Position numbers and translations under genes: made by a program
Assembly (NCBI GenBank): GCA_002724925.1
Contig: PBQA01000009.1
Span: 1-34,466 of the forward strand
Direction: 5' to 3'
Source: Oceanospirillaceae bacterium
GTDB taxonomy: Bacteria; Pseudomonadota; Gammaproteobacteria; Pseudomonadales; Oceanobacteraceae
Length of the DNA: 34,466 nt
In this document: positions 25,053 to 34,402 of the stretch, in pieces
Layout: each line of letters begins with the position of its first letter
Numbering within the stretch: the first letter of the stretch is position 1
Notes under the pieces: model-generated
What the model was told of the DNA's origin: nothing
Database searches by the model: none
What the model saw: the letters and a program-made list of their open reading frames with translations, nothing else

Positions 25053-25080
25053 TTTAAGGTTACTCTTTTAAGGTTACTCT
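25053..25080 (+). repeat. Perfect 14-bp tandem duplication at the hisA ribosome site
   Basis: TTTAAGGTTACTCT occurs twice in direct succession (25053-25066, 25067-25080), right before CATG of hisA. Each copy contains an AAGG Shine-Dalgarno core; only the second is at proper distance from the ATG at 25082. Confidence 0.95.
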
Positions 25081-25081
25081 C

Positions 25082-25822
25082 ATGCTCGTTATTCCCGCTA
25101 TTGATCTCAAAGATGGCCAGTGCGTTCGCCTGCGTCAGGGCCGAATGGATGACTCTACCGTGTTTGGTGATGATCCTGTGTCTATGGCGAAGCGTTGGGT
25201 CGATGCGGGCTGTCGTCGTCTGCACCTCGTCGATCTGAACGGTGCCTTTGCTGGTGAGCCGGTAAATGGCGAAGCAGTCACCTCAATTGCCAAAGCATTC
25301 CCTGACCTGCCGATTCAGATTGGTGGCGGTATCCGCTCACTGGAAACCATTGAGCATTACATCAAAGCGGGTGTGAACTACGTCATCATCGGTACCAAAG
25401 CCGTCAAAGAACCTGCGTTCGTAAAAGAAGCCTGTGATGCTTTCCCGGGTCACGTGATTGTCGGTCTGGATGCGCAGGACGGTTTTGTGGCGACAGACGG
25501 TTGGGCTGAAGTCTCTGAAGTTAAAGCCGTCGATCTGGCGAAACAGTTCCGTAACGATGGTGTATCAGCCATTGTGTATACCGACATCGCTCGCGACGGC
25601 ATGATGCAGGGCGTGAACGTTGAAGCGACCGTTCAGCTGGCGGAAGAAGGTGGTATCCCTGTGATTGCTTCAGGCGGTGTTACCAATATCGAAGATATCC
25701 GTCAGCTGTCGAAAGTGGCGTCCCGCGGTATTCTGGGTGCGATCACCGGCCGTGCAATTTATGAAGGCACGCTGGATGTTGCTGAAGCTCAGGCTCTTTC
25801 AGACGAACTCACAGGTAAATAA
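25082..25822 (+). CDS. hisA: Phosphoribosylformimino-5-aminoimidazole carboxamide ribotide isomerase
   Basis: 246 aa TIM barrel. It isomerises ProFAR to PRFAR, the substrate of HisF. The catalytic acid Asp8 lies in [13 protein letters not shown], and the second Asp in IVGLDAQDG (about residue 130). Phosphate-binding glycines appear in [10 protein letters not shown] and [13 protein letters not shown], matching HisF in the internal half-barrel symmetry. The start follows a duplicated ribosome site. hisF begins 2 nt after the stop. Confidence 0.96.
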   Translation: MLVIPAIDLKDGQCVRLRQGRMDDSTVFGDDPVSMAKRWVDAGCRRLHLVDLNGAFAGEPVNGEAVTSIAKAFPDLPIQIGGGIRSLETIEHYIKAGVNYVIIGTKAVKEPAFVKEACDAFPGHVIVGLDAQDGFVATDGWAEVSEVKAVDLAKQFRNDGVSAIVYTDIARDGMMQGVNVEATVQLAEEGGIPVIASGGVTNIEDIRQLSKVASRGILGAITGRAIYEGTLDVAEAQALSDELTGK

Positions 25823-25824
25823 AC

Positions 25825-26583
25825 ATGGCTCTGGCGAAGCGCATTATTCCGTGTCTGGATGTTGACAAAGGTCGCGTTGTAAAAGGCGTGAATTTCGTTG
25901 GTATCCGCGATGCGGGTGACCCGGTCGAAATTGCGAAGCGCTACAACGATCAGGGCGCTGATGAGATTACCTTCCTCGATATTACGGCCAGCCACGAAGA
26001 GCGTGAAACCACCGTACACATGGTTGAAGCGATTGCCGAGCAGGTGTTTATACCATTAACGGTCGGCGGCGGAATTCGCGAAATTGCCGATATCCGCAAT
26101 ATGTTGAACGCCGGTGCGGATAAGGTTTCGATTAACTCTGCCGCGGTTTATAACCCGGACTTTGTTCGCGCAGCGGCGGACAAGTTTGGCTCGCAGTGCA
26201 TTGTGGTCGCGATTGATGCTAAGCAGGTTGATGATCACTGGGAAATTTTTACCCACGGTGGTCGCAAACCAACTGGCATTAATGCGGTGGAATGGGCTGT
26301 AAAAATGGCTGATTTTGGTGCCGGTGAAATCCTGCTGACCAGTATGGATCGTGATGGAGTGAAAACCGGCTTTGATCTGGGCGTTACTAAAGCGATCTCT
26401 GATGCGGTCAATATCCCTGTCATCGCCTCTGGCGGTGTGGGTAACCTCGATCATCTGGTTGATGGCGTCAAACTGGGCGGTGCAGACGCTGTTCTTGCTG
26501 CCAGTATTTTCCATTTTGGCGAATATACCGTTCAGCAGGCGAAAGAGCACATGGCTGAAGCTGGCATCGAAATGCGCCTTTAA
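25825..26583 (+). CDS. hisF: Imidazole glycerol phosphate synthase, cyclase subunit
   Basis: 252 aa TIM barrel. It uses ammonia from HisH to cyclise PRFAR to imidazole-glycerol phosphate and AICAR. The catalytic Asp12 is in [18 protein letters not shown]; the second Asp is in [10 protein letters not shown] (about residue 131). [10 protein letters not shown] and [13 protein letters not shown] hold the phosphate sites. It is the last gene of the visible hisBHAF block; hisI, hisE and others are not here. A stem GGTGGCC-TGACT-GGCCACC follows (about 26614-26632) without a clear T-run. Confidence 0.96.
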   Translation: MALAKRIIPCLDVDKGRVVKGVNFVGIRDAGDPVEIAKRYNDQGADEITFLDITASHEERETTVHMVEAIAEQVFIPLTVGGGIREIADIRNMLNAGADKVSINSAAVYNPDFVRAAADKFGSQCIVVAIDAKQVDDHWEIFTHGGRKPTGINAVEWAVKMADFGAGEILLTSMDRDGVKTGFDLGVTKAISDAVNIPVIASGGVGNLDHLVDGVKLGGADAVLAASIFHFGEYTVQQAKEHMAEAGIEMRL

Positions 26584-26745
26584 TTAAGTTTGTCTTTATT
26601 TGCCACACCTTGGTGGCCTGACTGGCCACCGAATTCCTGCCAATCCTGATAAAAGCGTCTACTCTGAAGGCAAAGCTGCTTCTTTCTTTATGTGAGAGCG
26701 GCACACCTTCTAACTGAACTCTGCCCGCAGGCTGAGAGTGGCGCA

Positions 26746-28353
26746 ATGACTCAATTTCAATCCGTGAAGTGGAAGATACTGACGCCGATGATCCTGGTTT
26801 TCCTGCTGATCATGGTGTTTATCAACCTGTATTCCTCACATCAACAGAAAGCGCGTCTTTTAGAGACTACCGAGCAGCATCTTAACCAGGTGCTCGACAA
26901 TTACCTTGATGGCATCAATATGTTGATGCTGACCGGCAGTATGGCGAGCCGGGATACTCTGAGAGATAAGTTCGCTCAGCAGGATGGGGTTGAAGAGGTC
27001 AGGGTACTGCGTGCTGAGGCGGTGAATAAAGTCTTCGGCCCCGGGTTTCCAAGCGAGAAACCTCAGGACGAATACGACCGTCGCGCCTTGAACGGCGAAG
27101 CTGTGTCGTTCGTCGAGACCGTGAATGGCGAACGGAAATTAACCGTCATCGAGCCTTACATTGCCGTTGAAAATCGTCATGGTACCAATTGCCTCGGGTG
27201 TCATCAGGTTGCAGAAGGCACCGTCTTGGGAGCCGGACGTATTACCTACTCTCTGGCAGCGGAAGACAGTCAGGTGCTGGGTGATCTTATCAACAGTAGC
27301 ATGATGAATGCTGTGCTTATGATCGCCGGACTCTCCGGGATTTACTTTGTGATTTATCGGATCGTGATTCAACCACTTCGTCGTCTTGAAAAAACGATGG
27401 GCCAGATAGGCACTAATTCCGATCTGACATTGCGTGTAAACCTCGGCACCAATGACGAATTCAGCCGGGTAGAAGAAGCCACAAATCGCATGCTGAATAG
27501 CTTTCAGCCGGCAATCAGTGATTTGTCTCATACTATGTCTGAACTATCGGGGGTGTCAGGCGAGCTGGCATTGATCACCCGTGAGACACGGGATGGTATG
27601 GGTGAGCAGCAGCGCGAAAGTAAAGATCTGCTGGTGGCGGTAGAAGAGTTATCGGACGCTGCAGGGCGCGTGAACGAAAGTGCGGTAAATGCTGAAACAG
27701 CGGCCGTATCAGCGAAAGAGAATGCCGAGGGCGGTAGCGAAGTCGTTGTTCAGGTGACAGGTACGATTCAGGAGCTGGCGGCAGAAGTTGAGAACGCCGT
27801 GACGGTTGTACGGCAACTCGCTGAAGATACGCAAGGGATTGGCCATGTGGCCAAGTCGATCAATGAAATTGCAGAGCAGACTAACCTGCTTGCCCTGAAT
27901 GCGGCGATTGAAGCGGCTCGTGCGGGCGAGCAGGGGCGCGGCTTTGCGGTAGTTGCTGATGAAGTGCGAAGTCTGGCAATCCGCACTCAGGATTCGACCA
28001 AAGAGATTAATGATATTATCGAACGACTTGTCAAAGTGTCAGAGAAAGCGGTTCAGGTGATGGATGCCAGTAAAGACCGTGCGCAGCAGGGCGTGCAGGA
28101 TACTGAGCGTGCACGCGAAGCGCTTCATCAGATCGCAACAGGCGTTGAAAATATCCGATCAATGAACAGCAGGATTTCTGCGGCGGCAGATAACCAGAAT
28201 AATGTGGTGTCGCGAATTAACGAGAATATTCGTGTGATCAGTCAGGCATCAGAGCAAACCCTGAGTGCATCAGGAAGAACCTTTGAGCACAGCAATGATC
28301 TTGGTCAGATAGTGCATCGGCTGCGGGAAATTGTTGAGCGTTTCAGGGTGTGA
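26746..28353 (+). CDS. Methyl-accepting chemotaxis protein with a periplasmic c-type heme motif
   Basis: 535 aa from ATG 26746; an in-frame ATG at 26692 would place 18 polar residues before the membrane anchor, which is unlikely. Order: membrane segment (about 10-29), periplasmic sensor (30-185), second membrane segment (about 187-207), HAMP (about 208-265), then a long helical signalling domain. The hairpin tip is [20 protein letters not shown] near residues 373-392. The sensor contains C149-L-G-C152-H153, a CxxCH heme-attachment motif, near its end ([11 protein letters not shown]). Heme-bearing receptors of this type in other bacteria sense redox state or gases such as NO/CO; the ligand here is unknown. 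No che genes are adjacent. Confidence 0.93.
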   Translation: MTQFQSVKWKILTPMILVFLLIMVFINLYSSHQQKARLLETTEQHLNQVLDNYLDGINMLMLTGSMASRDTLRDKFAQQDGVEEVRVLRAEAVNKVFGPGFPSEKPQDEYDRRALNGEAVSFVETVNGERKLTVIEPYIAVENRHGTNCLGCHQVAEGTVLGAGRITYSLAAEDSQVLGDLINSSMMNAVLMIAGLSGIYFVIYRIVIQPLRRLEKTMGQIGTNSDLTLRVNLGTNDEFSRVEEATNRMLNSFQPAISDLSHTMSELSGVSGELALITRETRDGMGEQQRESKDLLVAVEELSDAAGRVNESAVNAETAAVSAKENAEGGSEVVVQVTGTIQELAAEVENAVTVVRQLAEDTQGIGHVAKSINEIAEQTNLLALNAAIEAARAGEQGRGFAVVADEVRSLAIRTQDSTKEINDIIERLVKVSEKAVQVMDASKDRAQQGVQDTERAREALHQIATGVENIRSMNSRISAAADNQNNVVSRINENIRVISQASEQTLSASGRTFEHSNDLGQIVHRLREIVERFRV

Positions 28354-28370
28354 TTCATACGTTCTGATAA

Positions 28371-28400
28371 TAAAAATGGCCGCGATTGCGGCCATTTTTA
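28371..28400. terminator. Bidirectional terminator between the chemoreceptor and OmpA-like genes
   Basis: TAAAAATGGCCGC-GATT-GCGGCCATTTTTA has a long stem with T-runs on both strands. It lies between convergent genes, 18 bp after one stop and 11 bp after the other. Confidence 0.92.
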
Positions 28401-28410
28401 TTGTCGACTG

Positions 28411-29505
28411 TTATTTCTTAACAGCGAGTTCTACACGGCGGTTCTGGGCCCGGCCTTCTGCTGTATCGTTGGACGCAACAGGGTTGGCCTCACCATAACC
28501 TTTCGCGCTTAGCTTATCTGCACTAACGCCTTTTTCGACCAGGTAAGTACGCACAGACTGCGCGCGATCTTCACTGATTCGCTGGTTCAGCGCATCGCTA
28601 CCGCGACTGTCGGTGTACGCCTGAATTTCGATCATCAGATCAGGATAGCGCTTCAGTTCTTTAGCAACATCATCAAGAATGGCTTCACTGTTTTCAGTCA
28701 GTTGCGCAGAACCTGTTTCGAAGAAAACACCTTGAAGCTTGCCGTCGAAGTCTGGGCAGCCGTCACCGTCGACCATAGTACCTTGCGGTGTGTCTGAGCA
28801 CTTATCTTTGCGGTCAGGGACGCCGTCTTTATCAGTATCCAGCTTTGCAGCGATGCGGGCTTTTTCAGCAGCCAGTTCGGCGGCACGGCGAGCATCTTCC
28901 TCGGCTTTCGCGCGTTCTGCCGCTGCAGCTGCATGGGCAGCTTCGACGTCGTCGGTCATATTGTTTGCGGCTTCATCGCGTGATGAAGTAACGCTGTTGC
29001 TACCAAAGCGCATGCCGGCTTCCAGCACATAATTATTGTGCTCAATGTCTTCATTAACCATATCGTCGTAACGATACTCAGCACGTGCGAAGAAGGTATC
29101 GGTCGCCGCCAGTTGAAGGCCTGCGCCGACACTCACCAGAGCGTTCTCCTGAGCAAAATCGTTCAGCTCTGCCTTGCCATAGCCAAGGCCAGCGCTCACG
29201 TATGGCTGAATCATATCGTCACCGAAAAAATGAAGACCACTAACGCGAGCCTGCTGAACATCGGCGCGGCCATCAATCTGATCTGGAGATGGCTGTACGA
29301 TACTGAGTTCAACCGCAGTGTCGCTATTCAGCATATAACCGGCTGAGAGTTCCAGGTCGTAGCTGTGTTTGATGTAGTCATCGAAGTATTCGTTGGTGAC
29401 CTCGTGGTCGGTGTGGGCACCACCAAAAGTCACGTAATAAGGGTTTTCGGCCAGTGCAGTAACGCTGATCGAAGAAATAACTGTAGCGAGTAAAGTGCGT
29501 TTCAC
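28411..29505 (-). CDS. OmpA/OprF-like outer membrane protein
   Basis: 364 aa from GTG 29505 (MKRTLLATVISS, signal peptide to TALA); ATG 29520 would add five residues. The N-terminal half (about 21-175) is an eight-stranded-barrel type domain with aromatic strand ends. An Ala/Glu/Arg-rich helical linker (about 185-225) precedes a short DTDKDGVPDRKDKC...DGDGCPD type-3 repeat with two cysteines. The C-terminal OmpA domain (about 260-364) has FETGSAQLT, IEIQAYTDSRGSDALNQRISEDRA (given here in part) and GYGEANPVASNDTAEGRAQNRRVEL, which bind peptidoglycan. It anchors the outer membrane to the wall and may be a slow porin like OprF. Confidence 0.93.
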   Translation of the reverse strand: MKRTLLATVISSISVTALAENPYYVTFGGAHTDHEVTNEYFDDYIKHSYDLELSAGYMLNSDTAVELSIVQPSPDQIDGRADVQQARVSGLHFFGDDMIQPYVSAGLGYGKAELNDFAQENALVSVGAGLQLAATDTFFARAEYRYDDMVNEDIEHNNYVLEAGMRFGSNSVTSSRDEAANNMTDDVEAAHAAAAAERAKAEEDARRAAELAAEKARIAAKLDTDKDGVPDRKDKCSDTPQGTMVDGDGCPDFDGKLQGVFFETGSAQLTENSEAILDDVAKELKRYPDLMIEIQAYTDSRGSDALNQRISEDRAQSVRTYLVEKGVSADKLSAKGYGEANPVASNDTAEGRAQNRRVELAVKK

Positions 29506-29610
29506 GGGTAGTCCATCCATATTATAAATTAATACAGCCTGTATAGGGTGGCCGTGCTTTAATTGACTGGGCGCTAGTGAAACAGTTCAAAAAAAAATAA
29601 AAAATTCATA

Positions 29611-29638
29611 AAAAACCCGAAAATGAATTTCGGGTTTT
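29611..29638 (-). terminator. Terminator of the SHOCT-domain gene
   Basis: AAAACCCGAAA-TGA-ATTTCGGGTTTT (plus strand) is followed on minus by a very long T-rich tract (up to about 29589). It lies about 36 bp beyond the stop of the minus-strand gene at 29674 and upstream of the OmpA-like gene. Confidence 0.9.
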
Positions 29639-29673
29639 CGATTGTTTTGAAATCTTAATAAAGTTCCTGTTAA

Positions 29674-30150
29674 TTACAGATCCTGAAGGATTTCGGACTT
29701 CTTCTGAGAATATTCTTCCCCTGTAATCAGATCGTCATCTCTTAGGTTCTGAAGTATCTCAAGGCGCTCTTTGATGGATTTTTCTTTTTTCTTCTCTTTC
29801 TTGCCACTAGAGGTATCCGGTCGCTTGTTCTGCTGCAGGCAATCGTATAACTCAGCCTCGAGAGTGACTTTGTTTACTGTTTTTATGCCACCGGCGAGCG
29901 TCGGCTTGCGGAAGCGGGACTCGCTACTGTCGAGAATAAGAATGCTGTCGGCCCGAGTTTCAGCAGCCTCTTTTTTTAGTTTATTCAGAGCCTTTTCCCG
30001 AGAGTTATCGCTCACTTCGAGAGTTTCAATCAAATTGCAGCCTTGAGCCTCTTTTGCAGTGATTTCATTGACGCTTACGGCGTTTGCAGTACTACTGAAT
30101 GCGATCAGGATAAGGCCTATACCTGAATACTGAATAGCGGCACGTTTCAT
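29674..30150 (-). CDS. Exported protein with DUF4156-like domain and C-terminal SHOCT motif
   Basis: 158 aa. A signal peptide (about 1-24, ending ANA) is followed by a small domain with one Cys pair and AETRADSILILDS, reminiscent of DUF4156/RcsF-like small envelope proteins. A very basic linker (KKEKKKEKSIKER) leads to a C-terminal SHOCT-type helix pair (RLEILQNLRDDDLITGEEYSQ). SHOCT modules mediate oligomerisation or membrane association. The function is unknown. It is a single gene with its own terminator. Confidence 0.75.
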   Translation of the reverse strand: MKRAAIQYSGIGLILIAFSSTANAVSVNEITAKEAQGCNLIETLEVSDNSREKALNKLKKEAAETRADSILILDSSESRFRKPTLAGGIKTVNKVTLEAELYDCLQQNKRPDTSSGKKEKKKEKSIKERLEILQNLRDDDLITGEEYSQKKSEILQDL

Positions 30151-30239
30151 ATGTTATCTCTGTGGTTAGGTATCTTCAGAATCTTGCCTCATGATACCTG
30201 AAGGCGATTATCTCTACGATACTCGCCCAGAATGGCACT

Positions 30240-32351
30240 TCAGAGCAGCGTGTCGAGCAGATTCCTGATCGCCGATGTCACTCCTCCAATTAAGTTGTTC
30301 AGAATACCAGTAACCGGTGGAAGAACACGAACATCCAATTGGTAACCTATATCTCGTGTCGCATTCTGCAGTACGTCCGACAATAAATTACCGGGAAGTA
30401 CTGCATTTTCAGCGATCGGTGATGGTGCCTGCTCCAGTAGCAGTACCTTGAGTACGATAACGTCAAATGCGCTATTGATACTGCCTACCAATGCTTCAAC
30501 ACCATTACCCGGTTTTAGCGTGCTCACCTCGCTCAGTACCTGGCTGACGCCAAAGGTGATGGTACTTAACACCTCCGTGATGCCGCCCAGCAGTGGTAGC
30601 GGTTCAGTGCCTTCAGCTACCGCGTCCAGAATATTGTTCAAGTTGAATGTCAGTTGCACCAGTGGCCCGAGCAGTAAGGCAATATCCTGCTCGATTCCTT
30701 GTGGACTTTCGGAGCCGCCTACGCCTTCTGCAAAGCCGTTAAAGGCGCTACCCAGCTGGTCAAACGGTGCAGGAAGGGCACTGGTATCAATATCGGCAAG
30801 TCGTTCAGCAGCAAGCCGGATAGCGTCAATGGCGATCGCGCTGTCATCATTGGAACCTGTCAGCGTGGATGCGGTGGCATCAATACTCATTAACAGTGCA
30901 TCTATTCCACCAATAATATCGGCGATTATTACTCGACTATCTTCGTCTGGGTTGCTCGCATTGAGTTGATTCAGTCCGCTGACCAGAGCGTCACGGAAGA
31001 CACCTGCAATTCCATCGAAGCTGACTTCGGTGTTTTCTCCTGCAATAGGAACCTGAACGGCCAACGGCGTTGCTGAGAAATCACGTCCACGGGCGATGCC
31101 GACGGGGTCTTTTTGGGCAAGGCAGTTGGTGTAAGCCGGAGTTAGCGTACCCTCGGGGCTCAGGACGCCAAGGCCTTCGATTTCTGGTTCAACCGTATAA
31201 ACTTCCATGCACATTTGAGCCGGTGTCCCGTTGACCGGATTGGCCTCTGACGCTTTCATCCAGAAGAAGCCATAGGTGTCTCCGCGTTGGAACATGGCGG
31301 CATTTCTTTGCATATCCGTCAGCGAACGGAATTTGCCCGCAGCGCCACTCACTACCTGCTGGGTGCGCCCGCACTCAGCGGTGGGTTCCAGCAACTGTAG
31401 GTCATGATCGTGGCCGGTCATGATGTAGTCGGCGTAATCACATACGCCTTCCTCGAGAAAGTCTTTCCATCGTTGACCTGCAGCCATCGGTAGCAATAAG
31501 CCCGGAATACCATCATAGAAGCCTGCATTACCATGAGAGCCATTTGAGAGGTATGGATGATGAGCAATAGCGACTTTAAATAAGGCCTCAGATGAGATCA
31601 GTTGATCCTGCGCCCAGATGAGTTGCTGCATGCCATATGTCTGCCATGAGTAACGGGCGTCTGCGTCGGCGAATGCACTGGCAATCGGGTTCGAGTCCAG
31701 CGTTACGATGTTTAGCAAAGGTTTGCCTTCTCGTGTGGTTGGCATTGCAGTTGTGGGCATCGCTTCGGTATTAATCGCGTAGTAGCGGTTGGGCATGTAC
31801 CAGCGTGGACTACCGTCGCCACGCTCGTAGTCGATGTAGGTGTATTCCACCTGAAAATCACCGCGATAATTGCCCATGCCGTCGCCACCAACATAGCCAG
31901 TGTTGTCATGATTTCCGAGGGCCATATAGAAAGGCAAATCGCCGATGGGCGCGAAAGGGGCCTCGAACTTATCAATGAATTGAGCGTCGTCGACGGAGCT
32001 GACGCCGTCTTCGTAAATATTGTCACCAAACCCCATTACGAATTCGCATGCGCCCTCGCCCTGAGCTGCTTTCACATCGCATACATCCCGAATGGCCTGG
32101 CCTACCGCGTAGTGGCCCGGACTACCTGTGCCTGAATCTCCCATAGCAATAAACTGTGTTGTGGCGACGGCCTCGGGCTCAGGTACGGACTCGTTATCAA
32201 GGTCTATCCCGGGTGCGAGTTCCGTATCATTGATGTCAGTGGGAGCAGGTTCCCCATCTGCACTGCCAATACGGCCGCTGTTATCTTGTCCATTACAGCC
32301 AAGCAGAATGAAACACAGGCTGCTTAGTAAAAAAGTACGTTGTATTGTCAT
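30240..32351 (-). CDS. Purple-acid-phosphatase-like lipoprotein with a ~280-aa C-terminal helical extension
   Basis: 703 aa. The signal peptide ends in LLGC (Cys19, lipobox), followed by an acidic tether. The metallophosphoesterase motifs run in order: MGDSGTG (Asp72), GFGDNIYEDG (Asp110, Tyr113), LGNHDN (Asn147-His148), IAHHPYLSNGSHG (264-265) and TGHDHDLQLL (His314, His316). The Tyr in GDNxY and the HHPxxSNGxHG pattern point to the ACP5-like purple acid phosphatases. The domain ends near residue 410. Residues ~430-703 have no known motif and consist of amphipathic helices rich in Ile, Leu, Ala and Asn, ending in IRNLLDTLL. Its start overlaps the PhoD gene by 4 nt, so both are co-translated; phosphate scavenging outside the cytoplasm is inferred. 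Confidence 0.88.
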   Translation of the reverse strand: MTIQRTFLLSSLCFILLGCNGQDNSGRIGSADGEPAPTDINDTELAPGIDLDNESVPEPEAVATTQFIAMGDSGTGSPGHYAVGQAIRDVCDVKAAQGEGACEFVMGFGDNIYEDGVSSVDDAQFIDKFEAPFAPIGDLPFYMALGNHDNTGYVGGDGMGNYRGDFQVEYTYIDYERGDGSPRWYMPNRYYAINTEAMPTTAMPTTREGKPLLNIVTLDSNPIASAFADADARYSWQTYGMQQLIWAQDQLISSEALFKVAIAHHPYLSNGSHGNAGFYDGIPGLLLPMAAGQRWKDFLEEGVCDYADYIMTGHDHDLQLLEPTAECGRTQQVVSGAAGKFRSLTDMQRNAAMFQRGDTYGFFWMKASEANPVNGTPAQMCMEVYTVEPEIEGLGVLSPEGTLTPAYTNCLAQKDPVGIARGRDFSATPLAVQVPIAGENTEVSFDGIAGVFRDALVSGLNQLNASNPDEDSRVIIADIIGGIDALLMSIDATASTLTGSNDDSAIAIDAIRLAAERLADIDTSALPAPFDQLGSAFNGFAEGVGGSESPQGIEQDIALLLGPLVQLTFNLNNILDAVAEGTEPLPLLGGITEVLSTITFGVSQVLSEVSTLKPGNGVEALVGSINSAFDVIVLKVLLLEQAPSPIAENAVLPGNLLSDVLQNATRDIGYQLDVRVLPPVTGILNNLIGGVTSAIRNLLDTLL

Positions 32352-34138
32352 ACGGTAGTCTCCCGGCGATGTACTTGTGCCCAGGTATTTGCCAGTGACT
32401 GCTGGTTTTCAGCGCGCGCTTCTGGGGCACGAAAATTAGTTTGAGCAATCCGTGCGCGAGTTGGTGTCAGGTTATCTTCCTGGAGGCGGTAGCGCTTGCC
32501 GTTTTGTTTTGCATCTACTTTGACTAACTTGGTTTTGCTGTTGTCGAGGTCACCGGCTCGCGAAGGGTCTGCGATAGAGGTGACGTAGTAGTATTCCGCT
32601 TGGGTGCGCTGGCGAGTTGCGTCCGTTACTACAAAGCCACGGGTTTCGAGTTCTGAGTATTTAATGTGTGGGTTGGCGATACTGATTGCTGTTGAAACCG
32701 CTGGGCTCGTGCCCTCCGGAAAGCCCGGTGAGGTAACAGATGGCGTGACGAATTCAACGGCCAATGCCTCATCCGTCAGGTCACCAATCAGCGTTGCAGG
32801 ATTGCGGTAGATTTCATTGGCCCACGAGGTATGAATGTCCCCGGTAAAGACAATAACGTTATCAATGTTGTTCTCTTCGATGTGAGAAAGAACGCGGTTG
32901 CGGGATGCGGTGTAGCCGTCCCATTGATCCATATTCAGGCCCTGCTGAAGCGTCCCGAAAGGTAAAATCTCACTTAAGGCATCAGGGGTGGGTAGCTCAG
33001 CAATATTCAACTGAGCGAACATGACTTGCTGTCCGATCATGCGCCATACGGACTGCGACTGTGTCATGCCATCTAGCCACCAGTTCATTTGTTGGTCACT
33101 GATCAGTTTTCGGTCAGGCGCGTTATTATCCAAGCCCACAGGCGATGATACTTGCTGATCCCGGCCCTCAAGGCGTGTATCGAGCATCCATAGATCTATA
33201 AGGTCGCCATACTGGAAGCTGCGCCAAATAGACTCAGGGTCTTCAGGTTTTTCCCGTACCGGCATCCATTCCATGTAGGCTTGAATGGCGCGTGCTTTGC
33301 GACTTGGCCAGTCACCTTCTGATTCCGGCTGGTGGTTCTCGGCACCATCTTTGTAGCTGTCATTGGTGCTCTCGTGATCATCCCAGATACAGATCATCGG
33401 GTACTGCTGATGAATTGCCTGAAGGTGGGTATCTGTTTTGTACTGTGCATGCCGGATGCGGTAATCACTCAGGCTGACGATCTCGTTCGCGGGCTCGTGA
33501 CTTCTGTTGGGTACCGAAGGGTCGTCGTAAGTACCCGGAGCATACTCATACAGGTAATCGCCCAGATGAAGAACAAAATCGAGATCCCAACGGTTTACGT
33601 CAGCTAACGCCTGATAGGCAGAAAAATGACCGTAGGCGTAGTTAGCACAGGAAACCGTAGCAAATCGAGCGCGCTCTATGCGTTGTGTTTTTGCAGGGAA
33701 GGTACGTGTTCTGCCGACTGGAGAAACCACGTTACCTGCGCCAAAACTGAAGTAATACCAGGTGTCCGGGTCCAGACCGCTGGCATCAACTTTAACTGTG
33801 TAATCGCGCTGAGCGAGTGCGACTGTATTGATGATGGTTGGGTCCGTCATTTCTGGCGTCCGGCTCACCATCAGGGTGACTGGAATACTGGCGGGCGCTT
33901 GCGGACCGCTCAATGCAGGGCTGACGCGGGTCCAGAGAATGACTCTGTCTGCCTGTGGATCGCCCGATGCGACACCGTGGTTAAAGGCGACATCGATAAT
34001 GTCTGGCGCCTGTTCGATTCCATCGACAATGGGTGTGGATATTGGCTCTTCCGTGGTGTTCTCAGAGGAATCTTTGCATCCCGCAATAGATATAAACGGC
34101 AAAGTCGCAACGCTGCCGACAAAATCACGACGTTTCAT
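32348..34138 (-). CDS. PhoD-family alkaline phosphatase, Tat-type lipoprotein
   Basis: 596 aa. The N-terminus MKRRDFVGSVATLPFISIAGC has a twin-arginine motif (R3, R4) and a lipobox ending at Cys21, so it looks like a Tat-exported lipoprotein. A beta-sandwich domain (about 50-150; NHGVASGDPQADRVILWTRV) precedes the PhoD catalytic domain. Metal-site segments visible include VSCANY, LHLGDYLYEY, IWDDHESTNDSY, LDTRLEGRDQQ and VIVFTGDIHTSW. PhoD enzymes are Ca/Fe-dependent phosphomono- and diesterases, commonly induced by phosphate starvation in marine bacteria. The ribosome site is weak. A CTGTCAT half-site lies about 50 bp upstream. Confidence 0.94.
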   Translation of the reverse strand: MKRRDFVGSVATLPFISIAGCKDSSENTTEEPISTPIVDGIEQAPDIIDVAFNHGVASGDPQADRVILWTRVSPALSGPQAPASIPVTLMVSRTPEMTDPTIINTVALAQRDYTVKVDASGLDPDTWYYFSFGAGNVVSPVGRTRTFPAKTQRIERARFATVSCANYAYGHFSAYQALADVNRWDLDFVLHLGDYLYEYAPGTYDDPSVPNRSHEPANEIVSLSDYRIRHAQYKTDTHLQAIHQQYPMICIWDDHESTNDSYKDGAENHQPESEGDWPSRKARAIQAYMEWMPVREKPEDPESIWRSFQYGDLIDLWMLDTRLEGRDQQVSSPVGLDNNAPDRKLISDQQMNWWLDGMTQSQSVWRMIGQQVMFAQLNIAELPTPDALSEILPFGTLQQGLNMDQWDGYTASRNRVLSHIEENNIDNVIVFTGDIHTSWANEIYRNPATLIGDLTDEALAVEFVTPSVTSPGFPEGTSPAVSTAISIANPHIKYSELETRGFVVTDATRQRTQAEYYYVTSIADPSRAGDLDNSKTKLVKVDAKQNGKRYRLQEDNLTPTRARIAQTNFRAPEARAENQQSLANTWAQVHRRETTV

Positions 34139-34347
34139 ATTTTCATTTCATAATGGGTTGTTTGACCGGGCCATTGTGAAAAATAAATATGACAGGGGTT
34201 GGGTCGATTTGTAGGAGAGTTGTGTCCCTGAATTGGTTACAAAATATAACGATCAGCCTATGAATTTCTGACGAAGAGAAATCAACTTCGAGTCGTTATG
34301 TTATTGCGGATACCATGTTCTATAGCGCTGGAAATGTGTGAAGAGAA
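34139..34347. promoter_or_regulatory. Upstream region of the phosphatase operon
   Basis: About 210 bp without a gene. On minus, CTGTCAT (34189-34195) is a perfect Pho-box half, about 50 bp before the phoD start. The expected second half 11 bp on is poor, so PhoB control is only possible. No clear -35/-10 pair is seen. Confidence 0.3.
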
Positions 34348-34372
34348 AATAAAAAAGGCCGGCATAAGCCGT
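34348..34372 (-). terminator. Probable terminator of the truncated right-edge gene
   Basis: On minus, CGGC-TTAT-GCCG followed by GCCTTTTTTATTTT. The stem is short but the T-run is good. It lies about 30 bp after the stop of the partial gene. Confidence 0.5.
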
Positions 34373-34402
34373 AATGCTGTTCACTTAAGCGGAGCAGCAT
34401 TT

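Noticed and set aside
26614-26632. Stem GGTGGCC-TGACT-GGCCACC after hisF as a terminator
   Set aside because: There is no T-run behind it on plus. It may slow or protect the transcript end but is not called a terminator.
29038-29346. Plus-strand frame opposite the OmpA-like gene
   Set aside because: It is antisense to a well-supported gene and has no start signal.
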